A DNA stretch of 64,000 nt from Haloarculaceae archaeon H-GB1-1. GTDB lineage: Archaea > Halobacteriota > Halobacteria > Halobacteriales > Haloarculaceae. The notes beneath the pieces are model-generated. The model made no database searches and was not told the DNA's origin. It worked only from the letters and a program-made list of their open reading frames with translations. The translations under genes were made by a program, and so were the position numbers. Position 1 is the stretch's first letter. Every line of letters begins with the position of its first letter. The stretch lies in contig JARUKX010000006.1 of NCBI GenBank assembly GCA_029688825.1, positions 62,001-126,000 on the forward strand, in the 5' to 3' direction. Below, piece after piece: positions 31,529-39,115 of this stretch.

Positions 31529-33118
31529 CTACCACAGGAAGACTGGCCAGACGAAGACGAACAGCAGCGAGATGAGTATCGTCAGGACGACGGCCATCAG
31601 GGCGTTCAGGACGAGCCCCGCTCTGAGCATGTGCTCTTGCTCCATGTACCCGCTGCCGAAGACGATGGCGTTCGGCGGCGTGGAGACTGGGAGAGCGAAC
31701 GCGTAGCTCGCAGCGATGGCACCGGCGATGGACAGTACGACGGCCGCCGGAAGAGGCTCGAGTCCGAGCGTGGTCGCCAGAATCGTCCCCGTGCTGATCA
31801 GGATCGGGGCGATGATGGACGTGGTCGCCGTGTTCGAAGTCATCTCCGTCAGCATGATGACGAAGACTACGACGACGCCGATGACCAGCAGCACGGGCGC
31901 ACCCACCAGGGCACCGAAGATGCTCTCGGCGATCCATCGGGTCGCACCGGTGGAGCCGATGGCCTGTGCGAGCGAGAGGCCACCGCCGAACAGGAGGATG
32001 GTCCCCCAGTCGATGTCCGCGAGGTCGTCCCAGTCGACGGCGTCCGCGAGAACGAGCGCCGGAATCGCGTAGAGTCCGACCATGACGAAGTAGAGCAGTC
32101 CCTGATGACCGCCGGTCCCCACCAGCGTCGCGCCGTCACCCCCGAACAGCGTGACGTAGATGCGGGGCGGGAGGATACCGCTGAACGCTCGTTCGAGGCC
32201 GCCGACGACCCAGAGGAGCGCGGTCGTCACGAAGATGACCGCGACGCGGCGGCCCCGAGCAGAGAGATCGCCCTCGGCCTCGAGGAACGCCGCCGCTTCG
32301 GCCTGGGCCTCGCTCACGTCGTCAACCTCCGGCGGGTAGAGCCAGAAGGTGAGGACGTACCAGACGAGTGGGAGCGTGACGACCACGAGCGGCAGTCCGA
32401 CGGCGAGCCAGTCGGCGAAGGTGATCTGGTAGTCCAGCAGTTCGTTCAGGAACGCCACGACGACGGCGTTCGGTGGCGTGCCGATGAGCGTTCCGACGCC
32501 GCCGACGCTCGCCGCGTAGGCCGTCCCGAGCAAGGTCGCGATCTGCATGTTCGAGAACGGTTCGTCGCCGTTCTCCTCTCTGACCTCCTCCCTGCCGACG
32601 ACCTGTGCGAGCACCCCCAGCGCGATTGGCGTCATCATGGCCGTCGTCGCAGTGTTCGAGATCCACATCGACAGCCCGGCGGTCGCGATCATCACCGCGA
32701 GTATGAGCGCGCGCGGCGACCGCCCGACGCGTCCGATGAGCCACAGCGCGATTCGGCGGTCGATGTTGTACTTCTGCAACGCGTTCGCGAGCATGAATCC
32801 CGCGATGAACAGGAAGATGAGCGGGTCCGCAAAGCCCGCGAGCGCGGGGTCCATGTCGTCGTAGACGCCGAAGGCCGTCAGGACGACGGGTATCGAGAGC
32901 GCCGTCACGGCGAGCGGGAACGCCCGCGAGACCCACAGGACCGCAGCGAAGTACATCGTCGCCAGTGCGTACTGCCCCTTCGCCGACAACCCCGGTGGCG
33001 TGTCCACCGAAGCGATTGCCAGCGCGCCGACGACGGCGATCATGAAGAGGACGAGCCTCCTCCGTGGGTCGTTCGAACCGGGCCGGAACGAGCGGATGAC
33101 GGTCGTCAGTTTCGACAT
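31529..33118 (-). CDS. SLC13/DASS-family sodium-coupled anion transporter
   Basis: 529 residues with about 12 membrane spans. The two Ser-Asn-Thr repeats that bind sodium and carboxylate are visible: ISNTATTAMMTPIALGV near 160 and TSNTATTSIIAPI in the second half; PVSTPPNAIVFGSGYM is a further family motif. Substrates are usually di- or tricarboxylates or sulfate; which applies here is unknown. It lies 12 bp downstream of a small HTH gene on the same strand, which is probably its regulator. It converges with the usp gene. Confidence 0.85.
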   Translation of the reverse strand: MSKLTTVIRSFRPGSNDPRRRLVLFMIAVVGALAIASVDTPPGLSAKGQYALATMYFAAVLWVSRAFPLAVTALSIPVVLTAFGVYDDMDPALAGFADPLIFLFIAGFMLANALQKYNIDRRIALWLIGRVGRSPRALILAVMIATAGLSMWISNTATTAMMTPIALGVLAQVVGREEVREENGDEPFSNMQIATLLGTAYAASVGGVGTLIGTPPNAVVVAFLNELLDYQITFADWLAVGLPLVVVTLPLVWYVLTFWLYPPEVDDVSEAQAEAAAFLEAEGDLSARGRRVAVIFVTTALLWVVGGLERAFSGILPPRIYVTLFGGDGATLVGTGGHQGLLYFVMVGLYAIPALVLADAVDWDDLADIDWGTILLFGGGLSLAQAIGSTGATRWIAESIFGALVGAPVLLVIGVVVVFVIMLTEMTSNTATTSIIAPILISTGTILATTLGLEPLPAAVVLSIAGAIAASYAFALPVSTPPNAIVFGSGYMEQEHMLRAGLVLNALMAVVLTILISLLFVFVWPVFLW

Positions 33119-33130
33119 GTGTTGTCCTCC

Positions 33131-33385
33131 TCAGAAGTTGTCCACGAGTGCAGCGACCTGTTCGGCGGTGAGTTCCTCGGTGTACAGTTCGAACAACCGC
33201 CGGAGACGAGACTGCGAAAGGCTTCGGGTGTCGTTCTCCAGCATCGAGATGTGTGCCTGCACGAGGTCCCCGACCTGCTTTTCGACCTCCCGCTGTTCGA
33301 ACCCAGCAGCGACGCGGAGCAATCGCCAGGCCCGCGGTGAGATGTCGGGTAGCGCGACGTCGAGGTCGTCCTCCGACGGATCCAT
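33131..33385 (-). CDS. Small helix-turn-helix protein upstream of the SLC13 transporter
   Basis: 84 residues from the ATG at 33385 (MDPSEDDLDVALPD); the frame upstream to 33454 is poor. An XRE-like helix-turn-helix spans about 15-60 (RAWRLLRVAAGFEQREVEKQVGDLVQAHISMLENDTR), followed by a helix and a segment LTAEQVAALVDNF. It ends 12 bp before the transporter start, so it is probably co-transcribed. Its target is not known. Confidence 0.7.
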   Translation of the reverse strand: MDPSEDDLDVALPDISPRAWRLLRVAAGFEQREVEKQVGDLVQAHISMLENDTRSLSQSRLRRLFELYTEELTAEQVAALVDNF

Positions 33386-33454
33386 TCGTGAGTGGTTGCT
33401 GTATGGGTCACTACCCCCCAAAAAGGGTCCGGTCACGAGGGAGCCAGTGAGCAA

Positions 33455-33465
33455 CGATTAAGCGG
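33455..33465 (+). promoter_or_regulatory. TATA-like element of the small zinc-finger gene
   Basis: CGATTAAGCGG is centred about 27 nt before the ATG at 33487, consistent with a leaderless mRNA and supporting that this tiny gene is real. Confidence 0.45.
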
Positions 33466-33486
33466 CTTTCGCGCGAATCGACGTCC

Positions 33487-33606
33487 ATGTCCGACGACGG
33501 TGGCCGACCGTGCCCGCTCTGTGAGACGCCGATGTACCACCGTCACTGCAAGTACGTCTGTCCGCGTCACGGGGTCGTCTACGACTGTGCCGATACGTTC
33601 TACTGA
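33487..33606 (+). CDS. Very small zinc-finger protein (HVO_2523-like)
   Basis: 39 residues. The pattern CPLC near 9-12, HC, then VCPRHG and a final DCADTFY gives four or more Cys and two His in zinc-ribbon order. It resembles the haloarchaeal micro zinc-finger proteins annotated as HVO_2523 family, as far as I recall. A TATA-like element at -27 supports expression. Such proteins are often linked to stress or motility phenotypes, but no role is shown here. The start context (gtccATG) has no ribosome site, as expected for a leaderless gene. Confidence 0.7.
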   Translation: MSDDGGRPCPLCETPMYHRHCKYVCPRHGVVYDCADTFY

Positions 33607-33639
33607 GAGACGGCTGCGCTGACCCAACGCACAAAGTAA

Positions 33640-33877
33640 CGCAGGTAGCAAACGACACCCACGACCGAAGCGAGGGGCCGTCGGATCCACGTCCGCTACG
33701 TCGCCGCCGAGGGGCCGGGAGTCGACGAGTCCGATACCGATCTCGTCTTCGACCAGTACAACGGGACCGGGATTCGGACTCTCCATCGTCGAGAACATCG
33801 CTCCGGCCCACGGCTGGACGGTCGACGTCACTCAACGTGGGGCGGCCGGTGTCCGCTTCGAGATTACTGGCCTTTGA
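33640..33877 (+). pseudogene. Histidine-kinase ATPase-domain remnant
   Basis: One frame reads HVRYVAAEGPGVDESDTDLVFD (in two parts, G1-like DDGPG box altered to AEGPG), then NGTGI; after a one-base shift near 33772 it reads GLSIVENIAPAHGW and continues to ARFEITG-like GVRFEITGL and a stop at 33875-33877. That is the end of a haloarchaeal HATPase_c domain. No start, no dimerisation domain and no sensor part remain, so this is a 3' fragment of a lost kinase. Its end overlaps the 3' end of the converging VTT-protein gene by 14 bp. Confidence 0.65.
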
Positions 33878-34526
33878 GCGCGTCGACGCTTCCGAACTGC
33901 CGATAGAGCGGCCCGGCGAGGAGCAACAGCGCAAGCGAGGACGCCGCGACCACCAGCGAGAGGCTGTGGTTCAGTCCGTGAACGGATAGCGTCCGCATCG
34001 AGTCCCCGGCGAGGACCGCACCGACGATCCACGGAATCTCGCCCACGACCGTCCCCGCGAGGTACGTTCCGGTCGAGACCCCCGACAGGCCCGCCGCGTA
34101 GGAGACCACGTCTGCCTGCGACGGCGCGAGTCGAGCCGCCACGATGCCGCGGAACGCACCGGTCACGTCGACGATCCGCTCGCCCGCTCGAGCAGCCACG
34201 CCGAACACGCCTGCATCTGTCCTGACGTACCGTGCGAGCAGGAACGGCGGGAGGTTCGTCAGGACAGCGCCCGCGAACGCGACGGGTACCCCCCAGCGCA
34301 GTCCGAGCCCGTAGCCGACGACCATCGAGAGGAGGCTTATCGGCCACATCAGAAACGGTCGGGCGAGATACACCAGGAGCAGCACCGAGAGAAACGTGAG
34401 CGGCCGCGTCGACAGCGCGTCGAGGTGGCCGACGACGACGGTCGGCGAGAGCGCCAGCGTCGCACCCAGTGCGACGGCGCTCACGATCCCCGTCCCCAGC
34501 AGTTGTCGTCGCGTCGCCCGCTGCAT
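33864..34526 (-). CDS. VTT-domain (TVP38/TMEM64-type) membrane protein
   Basis: 220 residues from the ATG at 34526 (MQRATRRQLLGTGIV); the longer frame overlaps the divergent gene. Five or six membrane spans. The central part has the VTT-type pattern: LMWPISLLSMVVGYGLGLRWG, FAGAVLTNLPPFLLARYV, and RLAPSQADVVSYAAGLSGVSTGTYLAGTVVG. Family members in other organisms are lipid scramblases or membrane-homeostasis proteins; the role in archaea is unknown. It is divergent from the next gene, with about 80 bp between. Confidence 0.75.
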   Translation of the reverse strand: MQRATRRQLLGTGIVSAVALGATLALSPTVVVGHLDALSTRPLTFLSVLLLVYLARPFLMWPISLLSMVVGYGLGLRWGVPVAFAGAVLTNLPPFLLARYVRTDAGVFGVAARAGERIVDVTGAFRGIVAARLAPSQADVVSYAAGLSGVSTGTYLAGTVVGEIPWIVGAVLAGDSMRTLSVHGLNHSLSLVVAASSLALLLLAGPLYRQFGSVDALKGQ

Positions 34527-34608
34527 GTACGTCCAGCCAACGTGGGCCGGCAAACCCTTTGTGGTTTTGACGGCAAGCCTTAATTCAGCCGTCGACCCAC
34601 TGGCACGT

Positions 34609-34965
34609 ATGGACGACGTCGTCGATCTCGGGGTCGAACTACTGGCGCACCTCGAACGCGAGGAGGTCCCGCTTCCCGAAGTCGTCGACGCCATCGAGAC
34701 GCACGTGACCACGAATCCCCGGCTCGTCCGTGAGATACTCGACGCCGCCGAACTGCGCGGCCTCCTCGACCGTGAGGACGGGATTCTCCGCCCACGCGGC
34801 GGGACGTACGTCAGCTTCGAGTCCGACGTCGTTACGAAGGAGGGGGAGTTCACCTGTCAGCGCTGCGGGACCGGCATCTCGACGGGCCACTTCATCAGAT
34901 TCGACGCGGGCGAACTCGGGCCGTTCGGCTCGACGTGTATCAGGAAGGTCACCGGGCGGGAGTGA
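34609..34965 (+). CDS. Conserved haloarchaeal protein with CxxC near C-terminus (DUF5830-like)
   Basis: 118 residues from the ATG at 34609; the upstream frame overlaps the divergent promoter. An N-terminal winged-helix-like half (HLEREEVPLPEVVDAIETHV, VREILDAAELRGLL) is followed by a beta-rich half with CQRCGTGISTGHFIRF and a third Cys in GSTCIRKVTGRE. This matches what I remember of the haloarchaeal DUF5830 family. The Cys residues may bind zinc. Function is unknown. It converges with the next gene, almost touching. Confidence 0.7.
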   Translation: MDDVVDLGVELLAHLEREEVPLPEVVDAIETHVTTNPRLVREILDAAELRGLLDREDGILRPRGGTYVSFESDVVTKEGEFTCQRCGTGISTGHFIRFDAGELGPFGSTCIRKVTGRE

Positions 34966-36390
34966 TCACTGCTCGCCGCGCTCTTCGAGCAGGAACTTGA
35001 TCGCGCGGTGTTGTTTCTTCAGTAGTTCGTTCTGCCGGTCGACCGCTGCCGTGAGTTCCTCGACCTGCGCGGCGAGCGCCTCGATCTCCGACGCCGAGTC
35101 CTCCGCTTCCTCCTCGTCTACCAGGCCCGCAACCTCCGCGATGGATGGTTCGTTGTCAGTTCCCGACCCGCGTCGGTCGGTGGTCTGCTGTGCGGATTCG
35201 GTCGAGCGCTCGGAGTTGGCTCGGTGGTTCCGATCCGAACGCTTCCCGCGCCCTGCGTTCGCCGACGCATCCGACGTGCGCTCTGCGGATCGTCGTGAAT
35301 CCCTCTCGGACTGCTCTGCGTCGGGGATGGACGCCCGGCGCTCTTCCTCCGCGGTTCCGGCAGCGGTGCGCGACTCCTGGTCCGGGTCTCGCTCACGGGC
35401 TACCTCCTCACTGCTTCCGTGGCTGGATTCCGTTCGACGTTGGGACGACCGCCCGGCGTCTGCTCGCTGCTCGCTCTCAGTTTGCCGCTGGTTTCGATCC
35501 CGAGACTCCGACAGCGGATCCGACGCCGAAGTGGCTGGCTCCTGCTCCGGGTCGGCATCGGTCGTGGCCGGCTCGTCACGCGGGGGCCGGTCACGCTCCG
35601 GCCGAGATTCGTCCCGTCGCTGTTCGGCCTGTGGCTCGTCGACGGGTGCCTGCTGCTCGTCGACCCCCGAGGAGACGAGCGGGTCGATTCCCGACCCGAA
35701 CTCGATGTCCGAGGCGTCGTCCGCCGACCGAGACGGTTCGTCCGCGTCGTCCGCCCCGACGACCTCGTCCAGTTCGGCCATCGAGTGGACGTCGAAGTAC
35801 TCGAAGACTGCCTCTTGGAGCGTCCGCTTCAGGAGCGGAGCGTCATCGTTGGGTGCTTTGATGCGTTGGGGGCGCCCGTCGACCTCGATGACGACCTGCG
35901 TGGCGACGCTTCCTGGCTCGAAGCCGAGTCCCGTGAGGTCCTCGTACGGATAGACCTCGAAGTCGTCGCCGCCCCAGATCGCGCTCCCGATTCGCTTGAT
36001 GACGCGTTCGTCTGTGACGATGAGGGTGAGTTCGCTGAAGCGGTAGGCACCCGCGACGGACTCCTCCTCGCCGATGACGCCATCTGTCCTGAGGATCGCT
36101 TCGATCAGGTGCTCCAGGACCGGTTCGGCGCGACTGCTCGGTACCTTCAGCGACTGCTCGCCGTCGACGTACTCGAAGACGAACTTCGTCTTTCGCCGTC
36201 CCTCAGAGGACCGCAGTCGTTCGACGGTGTGGGGATAGGCGTCCACGCTCTCGTCGCTCAGCAGTCCCTCGCCACGGTAGACAAGCGTCCGCGTCGGCGT
36301 GAGACAGAGCGCGTCCTCGTCGCCCAGAGAGACTCCCGCGTAGATCTCTTCCCCCCCGAGTTCCGCCTGGACGAGCTCCGGTATTTCCAT
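34966..36390 (-). CDS. Haloarchaeal PH-like domain protein with disordered linker and coiled coil
   Basis: 474 residues from the ATG at 36390 (MEIPELVQAELGGEE); the frame is open to 36516 without coding character. The first 230 residues hold two similar beta-rich halves (ALCLTPTRTLVYRGEGLLSDESV and ELTLIVTDERVIKRIGSAIWGG), like short PH domains. About 200 residues of Asp/Glu/Arg/Ser/Gln repeats follow, surely disordered, and the last 40 form a coiled coil (EALAAQVEELTAAVDRQNELLKKQ). I recall the N-terminal part as DUF7115 but cannot check. The length of the linker will vary among relatives. Confidence 0.7.
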   Translation of the reverse strand: MEIPELVQAELGGEEIYAGVSLGDEDALCLTPTRTLVYRGEGLLSDESVDAYPHTVERLRSSEGRRKTKFVFEYVDGEQSLKVPSSRAEPVLEHLIEAILRTDGVIGEEESVAGAYRFSELTLIVTDERVIKRIGSAIWGGDDFEVYPYEDLTGLGFEPGSVATQVVIEVDGRPQRIKAPNDDAPLLKRTLQEAVFEYFDVHSMAELDEVVGADDADEPSRSADDASDIEFGSGIDPLVSSGVDEQQAPVDEPQAEQRRDESRPERDRPPRDEPATTDADPEQEPATSASDPLSESRDRNQRQTESEQRADAGRSSQRRTESSHGSSEEVARERDPDQESRTAAGTAEEERRASIPDAEQSERDSRRSAERTSDASANAGRGKRSDRNHRANSERSTESAQQTTDRRGSGTDNEPSIAEVAGLVDEEEAEDSASEIEALAAQVEELTAAVDRQNELLKKQHRAIKFLLEERGEQ

Positions 36391-36570
36391 GCAAGTGCTG
36401 TTTTCGTCAGCAAGCATAAATCCGGGGGTGGATCTGTGACGGCGGGCCGTCGAATCAGCGACCCGAACCGGTAGAAATCGCCGACGGTGGACGGACGACA
36501 CCGGCCCCCAAACCACCGGAAGATGAGAAGGTTAAAGACTACCTCCCCACAACGACCGAGTGCACACCGA

Positions 36571-36708
36571 GCCCGGGTGGCTTAGCTGGACATAGCGCCG
36601 CACTCATAGGGTTTCAACACACGCGGCACCAATCCGGCATTTCCCACGAGGTTTCGACCTCGGACCTGGGACATGCGGAGATCGAGGGTTCGGAGCCCTC
36701 CCCGGGCA
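36571..36708 (+). tRNA. Elongator tRNA-Met (CAU) with 64-nt intron
   Basis: Acceptor arms GCCCGGG (36571-36577) and CCCGGGC (36701-36707) pair; the D arm is GCTTAGCTGGACATAGC and the T arm GAGGGTTCGGAGCCCTC. The anticodon stem CCGCA/TGCGG is split: CTCATA ends at 36608 and the sequence resumes at 36673, leaving an intron of about 36609-36672 after position 37. A mature length of 74 nt results. An intron here matches the haloarchaeal elongator tRNA-Met; the initiator would begin AGCGGG. Confidence 0.88.
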
Positions 36709-36845
36709 TTCCTACAAGGGTTCATCCCTTCGATGCAACACGCTTCAGTCGTACTGTCCGACAGTGCGATTTCGAACGGTCATCTCTCGGCGATGAATCG
36801 CCCAACTGCACTTCTGTGCGTTCGGTTCTCGGGCGACCGCGTCGG

Positions 36846-37157
36846 TCACTCCTGACGCTCGAAGCGGTGGAGGACTGCCGTATCGTCGTCGTTCCATTCG
36901 AGGTCGTGAGTCTGCTCGATGCGTCGCCGATACGCGTCGAGGTCCGGTGATCCCTCGGCACGGGCGTCGGCGTCCGTCAGGTCGCCGAGGCGCTCTTCAG
37001 CAACCTCGACGACCTCGAAGCTGACGCCGTCGATCTCGAATACGTCGCCTTCGGCTGCGTGTCGGTCGCCGCGGTGGAGTTGCGTCACGTCGCCCTCCAG
37101 CACCGCACGGCGGATGCGTGGTGCCGGCAAGAGAGTCGCTGGGTCGATGCGAGCCAT
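36846..37157 (-). CDS. ASCH-domain protein
   Basis: 103 residues from the ATG at 37157 (MARIDPATLLPAPRIRRAVL). The ASCH beta-barrel pattern is visible: VLEGDVTQLHRGDRHAAEGDVFEIDGVSFEVVEVAEERLGDLTDADA (in its successive parts), ending in a helix (LDAYRRRIEQTHD). ASCH proteins bind RNA or cleave acyl-cytidines; the archaeal roles are poorly known. It is a single-gene unit next to tRNA-Met. Confidence 0.7.
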   Translation of the reverse strand: MARIDPATLLPAPRIRRAVLEGDVTQLHRGDRHAAEGDVFEIDGVSFEVVEVAEERLGDLTDADARAEGSPDLDAYRRRIEQTHDLEWNDDDTAVLHRFERQE

Positions 37158-37441
37158 AGGTGGTCTCCGGGCGGAATCGGCAAAAGAGCGGTGGTAACAC
37201 CGAAGTAACTCGGGGGTTGGGTTCCAAAGGGTGGATGATGATGGTGGTGGGCTACACCCTGGTTGGACGTCGATGGTGGGGATTCGCTCAACTCCTGACG
37301 ATGACGCTTCGCTGCCGGCATCCGCCGGCACGTCGTCGTTCGAACCGACGGTAGTAATAGTCCCCGAGCGTTCTCAGCGCTCGAAAAAGCCGAGGGGGAT
37401 CGGGTTCGAAAGCAGTTCTTTCATCGATACCACGGTGCAAT
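37158..37441. other. Intergenic region without recognised gene
   Basis: About 285 bp. A few short ORFs exist but have poor composition (runs of His/Pro/Arg from ggatgatgatgg). No RNA or repeat was recognised. Confidence 0.4.
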
Positions 37442-37609
37442 TCAGCCGAGCCATCGCCTCACGTGAATGATGAGAAACACGAACGCGACGAACGTTCCAA
37501 AGAGGACGACGACGCCGATGCTGGAGTCGACGTTGCTCCCGACGACCAGCGCTACGTGGTAGTAGACGAACGCAGCGACGAGAAATCCAATCAGAGAGAG
37601 CTTGCTCAT
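37442..37609 (-). CDS. Very small two-span membrane protein
   Basis: 55 residues (MSKLSLIGFLVAAFVYYHV ... HVRRWLG). Two hydrophobic segments at about 5-22 and 30-50 are joined by a short polar loop (GSNVDSS), with a basic end. Codon use is GC-rich at third positions and a stop follows cleanly. Two-span micro-proteins of this kind are common in haloarchaea; the function is unknown. It is divergent from the next small membrane-protein gene. Confidence 0.55.
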   Translation of the reverse strand: MSKLSLIGFLVAAFVYYHVALVVGSNVDSSIGVVVLFGTFVAFVFLIIHVRRWLG

Positions 37610-37695
37610 TGCACAGTGACGGGCTTCCGTCAGTGGCCTGCGCCCGGCAGCGTCAAGCCAGTTCCGGTTCGGCTGAAACGGAACGAGAGGTTAGT

Positions 37696-37725
37696 ATAAA
37701 ACGTTTCCAGCCGTCATAAAACGTT
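37696..37725. promoter_or_regulatory. Direct repeats ATAAAACGTT, 20-bp period, between divergent small genes
   Basis: ATAAAACGTT occurs exactly at 37696-37705 and 37716-37725, two helical turns apart, in an A/T-rich patch between the divergent genes at 37609 and 37840. TATA-like elements fall inside both copies, so this may be a promoter with repressor or activator sites. Confidence 0.45.
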
Positions 37726-37790
37726 ATATGGGGCACGAAATAGTTACTTACCGTTCGTGAAACGGACCGAACTCATCCCAAGGCTCCTTT

Positions 37791-37800
37791 CCATATAAGG
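37791..37800 (+). promoter_or_regulatory. TATA box upstream of the 82-residue membrane protein gene
   Basis: CCATATAAGG lies about 45 bp before the ATG at 37840; with a GAGGTGG ribosome site at 37828-37834 a short leader is expected. Confidence 0.5.
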
Positions 37801-37839
37801 GTTCGACGGTCGTACTCGTTGATACACGAGGTGGTCCCA

Positions 37840-38088
37840 ATGTCCTCCGAAACCCCGCCGAAAACGCCCTTCGACGTGACTGGTTGGTCTATCGAACAGT
37901 TCTCCAGCGACGTTCGAGCTCCGCTCGTGGGCATCGCGTTCTGGTCAGCCATCGCCCTCCCGTTCCTCCACCTGCCGTTGCTGTTCGTCACCGGCCTCTC
38001 GACGTCGACGGAAGCAGGTGCCTTCGTCGCATTACTCGTCCTGAACGTCGTCTCCGTCTTCCTCGGGCATTCCTACCACGGCCAGTGA
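37840..38088 (+). CDS. Small two-span membrane protein
   Basis: 82 residues from the ATG at 37840, with GAGGTGG 6 nt upstream and a TATA box at 37791. The N-terminal 30 residues are polar; hydrophobic segments lie at about 31-52 (LVGIAFWSAIALPFLHLPLLFV) and 58-77 (GAFVALLVLNVVSVFLGHSY). No family was recognised. It converges on the EamA transporter gene, one base away. Confidence 0.6.
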   Translation: MSSETPPKTPFDVTGWSIEQFSSDVRAPLVGIAFWSAIALPFLHLPLLFVTGLSTSTEAGAFVALLVLNVVSVFLGHSYHGQ

Positions 38089-38089
38089 G

Positions 38090-39004
38090 CTATCGTGCGT
38101 CGAGAACTCGTCGTATCTCGCTTCTGAGTGCCGCCCGCTTCAGGAGATAGAACCCCGTGAAGATGAGGAAGAAGCCGACGGCCGTCGCGGCGGTCACCCG
38201 GTCGCCCAGTAACGCGACTCCGGTGATCGACGCGACGACGGGTGCGGCGTAACTGACGAGATTGATCTCCACCGGGCCGAGCCGATCCAGGAGGTCGAAG
38301 TAGATGAGGAAGCCGGCCGCCGATGCAGCGAGCGCGAGGTACGCCAGCGAGACGATTGCCGTCGGCGACCACACAGCGTCGGCCATCGACTCGCCGAGCA
38401 GAACGCTCACCACGTGCATCAGCGCGGCACCACCGACCATCGACCAGGCCTCCATCGTCTCGATGGGGAGGTCGGCGTCGATCCACCGCGTAAGGACGCT
38501 CCCGAGCGCGAACGCCGCCGAGGCGAGGAATACCAGAAACTCGGACATCGTATTGCCGCCGAAGAGGTTGGTGGGGTCGGGCTGTGAAAGGACGGCGACG
38601 CCCGCGAGTCCCAGTCCGATTCCGACCAGCCCCAGCGTCGAGAGTCGCTCGTTCGGGAAGAACAGTCGCGTGAAGCCCACCGTCAGAACGGGATTGAGGC
38701 TGACGATGACCGCCGCGGCACCGCTCGTCGTCCCCTGTTCGCCCACGAACAGGAGCGCGTGATAGGCGGCGATGAGCAACGTCGCCCCGACGACGACGAG
38801 CGCGATCTGCTTTCGCGTCCGCGGGAGGAACTGCTCTGTCGCGTACCACGCGTAGCCCAGCATGATGACCCCGGCGATGTCGTACCGCAGTGCTGCGAAC
38901 AACACCGGCGGGATGTCGGCGAGCCCGGCCTTGATTGCAGTGAAGGCCGACCCCCAGACCGCCGCGAGGAGCAGAAAGAGCACGACGTTTCGATATCGAG
39001 TCAC
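38090..39004 (-). CDS. EamA/DMT-family transporter
   Basis: 304 residues from GTG 39004 (VTRYRNVVLFLLLAAVWGSAF), the usual DMT N-terminus; a TTG at 39034 would add ten. Ten membrane spans form two EamA repeats: FLLLAAVWGSAFTAIKAG with PPVLFAALRYDIAGV in the first, and SAAFALGSVLTRWIDADLP to LLGDRVTAATAVGFFLIFTGFYLL in the second. Family members export amino acids, nucleosides or other metabolites. Substrate unknown. Confidence 0.85.
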   Translation of the reverse strand: MTRYRNVVLFLLLAAVWGSAFTAIKAGLADIPPVLFAALRYDIAGVIMLGYAWYATEQFLPRTRKQIALVVVGATLLIAAYHALLFVGEQGTTSGAAAVIVSLNPVLTVGFTRLFFPNERLSTLGLVGIGLGLAGVAVLSQPDPTNLFGGNTMSEFLVFLASAAFALGSVLTRWIDADLPIETMEAWSMVGGAALMHVVSVLLGESMADAVWSPTAIVSLAYLALAASAAGFLIYFDLLDRLGPVEINLVSYAAPVVASITGVALLGDRVTAATAVGFFLIFTGFYLLKRAALRSEIRRVLDAR

Positions 39005-39080
39005 GGCGGAAGCTGTGAGCGGCTCTGCGAACAAAGTTTCGCTCCGCCGCTGCCCTGGTGAAAACGGCAGGAAGCCGGCC

Positions 39081-39090
39081 CATATATTTA
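39081..39090 (+). promoter_or_regulatory. TATA box of the RNase H-like gene
   Basis: CATATATTTA lies about 30 nt before the ATG at 39116. It places transcription start close to that ATG and argues against the earlier ATG at 39095. Confidence 0.6.
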
Positions 39091-39115
39091 AACGATGGCA
39101 GGCCCTAGGAAAGGT

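Noticed and set aside
31514-33340. 608-codon plus-strand ORF antisense to the SLC13 transporter
   Set aside because: Composition is Arg/Asp/Glu/His-rich without hydrophobic pattern, and it lies exactly opposite a transporter with clear motifs.
36722-36845. Short plus-strand ORF after tRNA-Met
   Set aside because: The frame has no coding character, lies in the tRNA trailer and has no start context.
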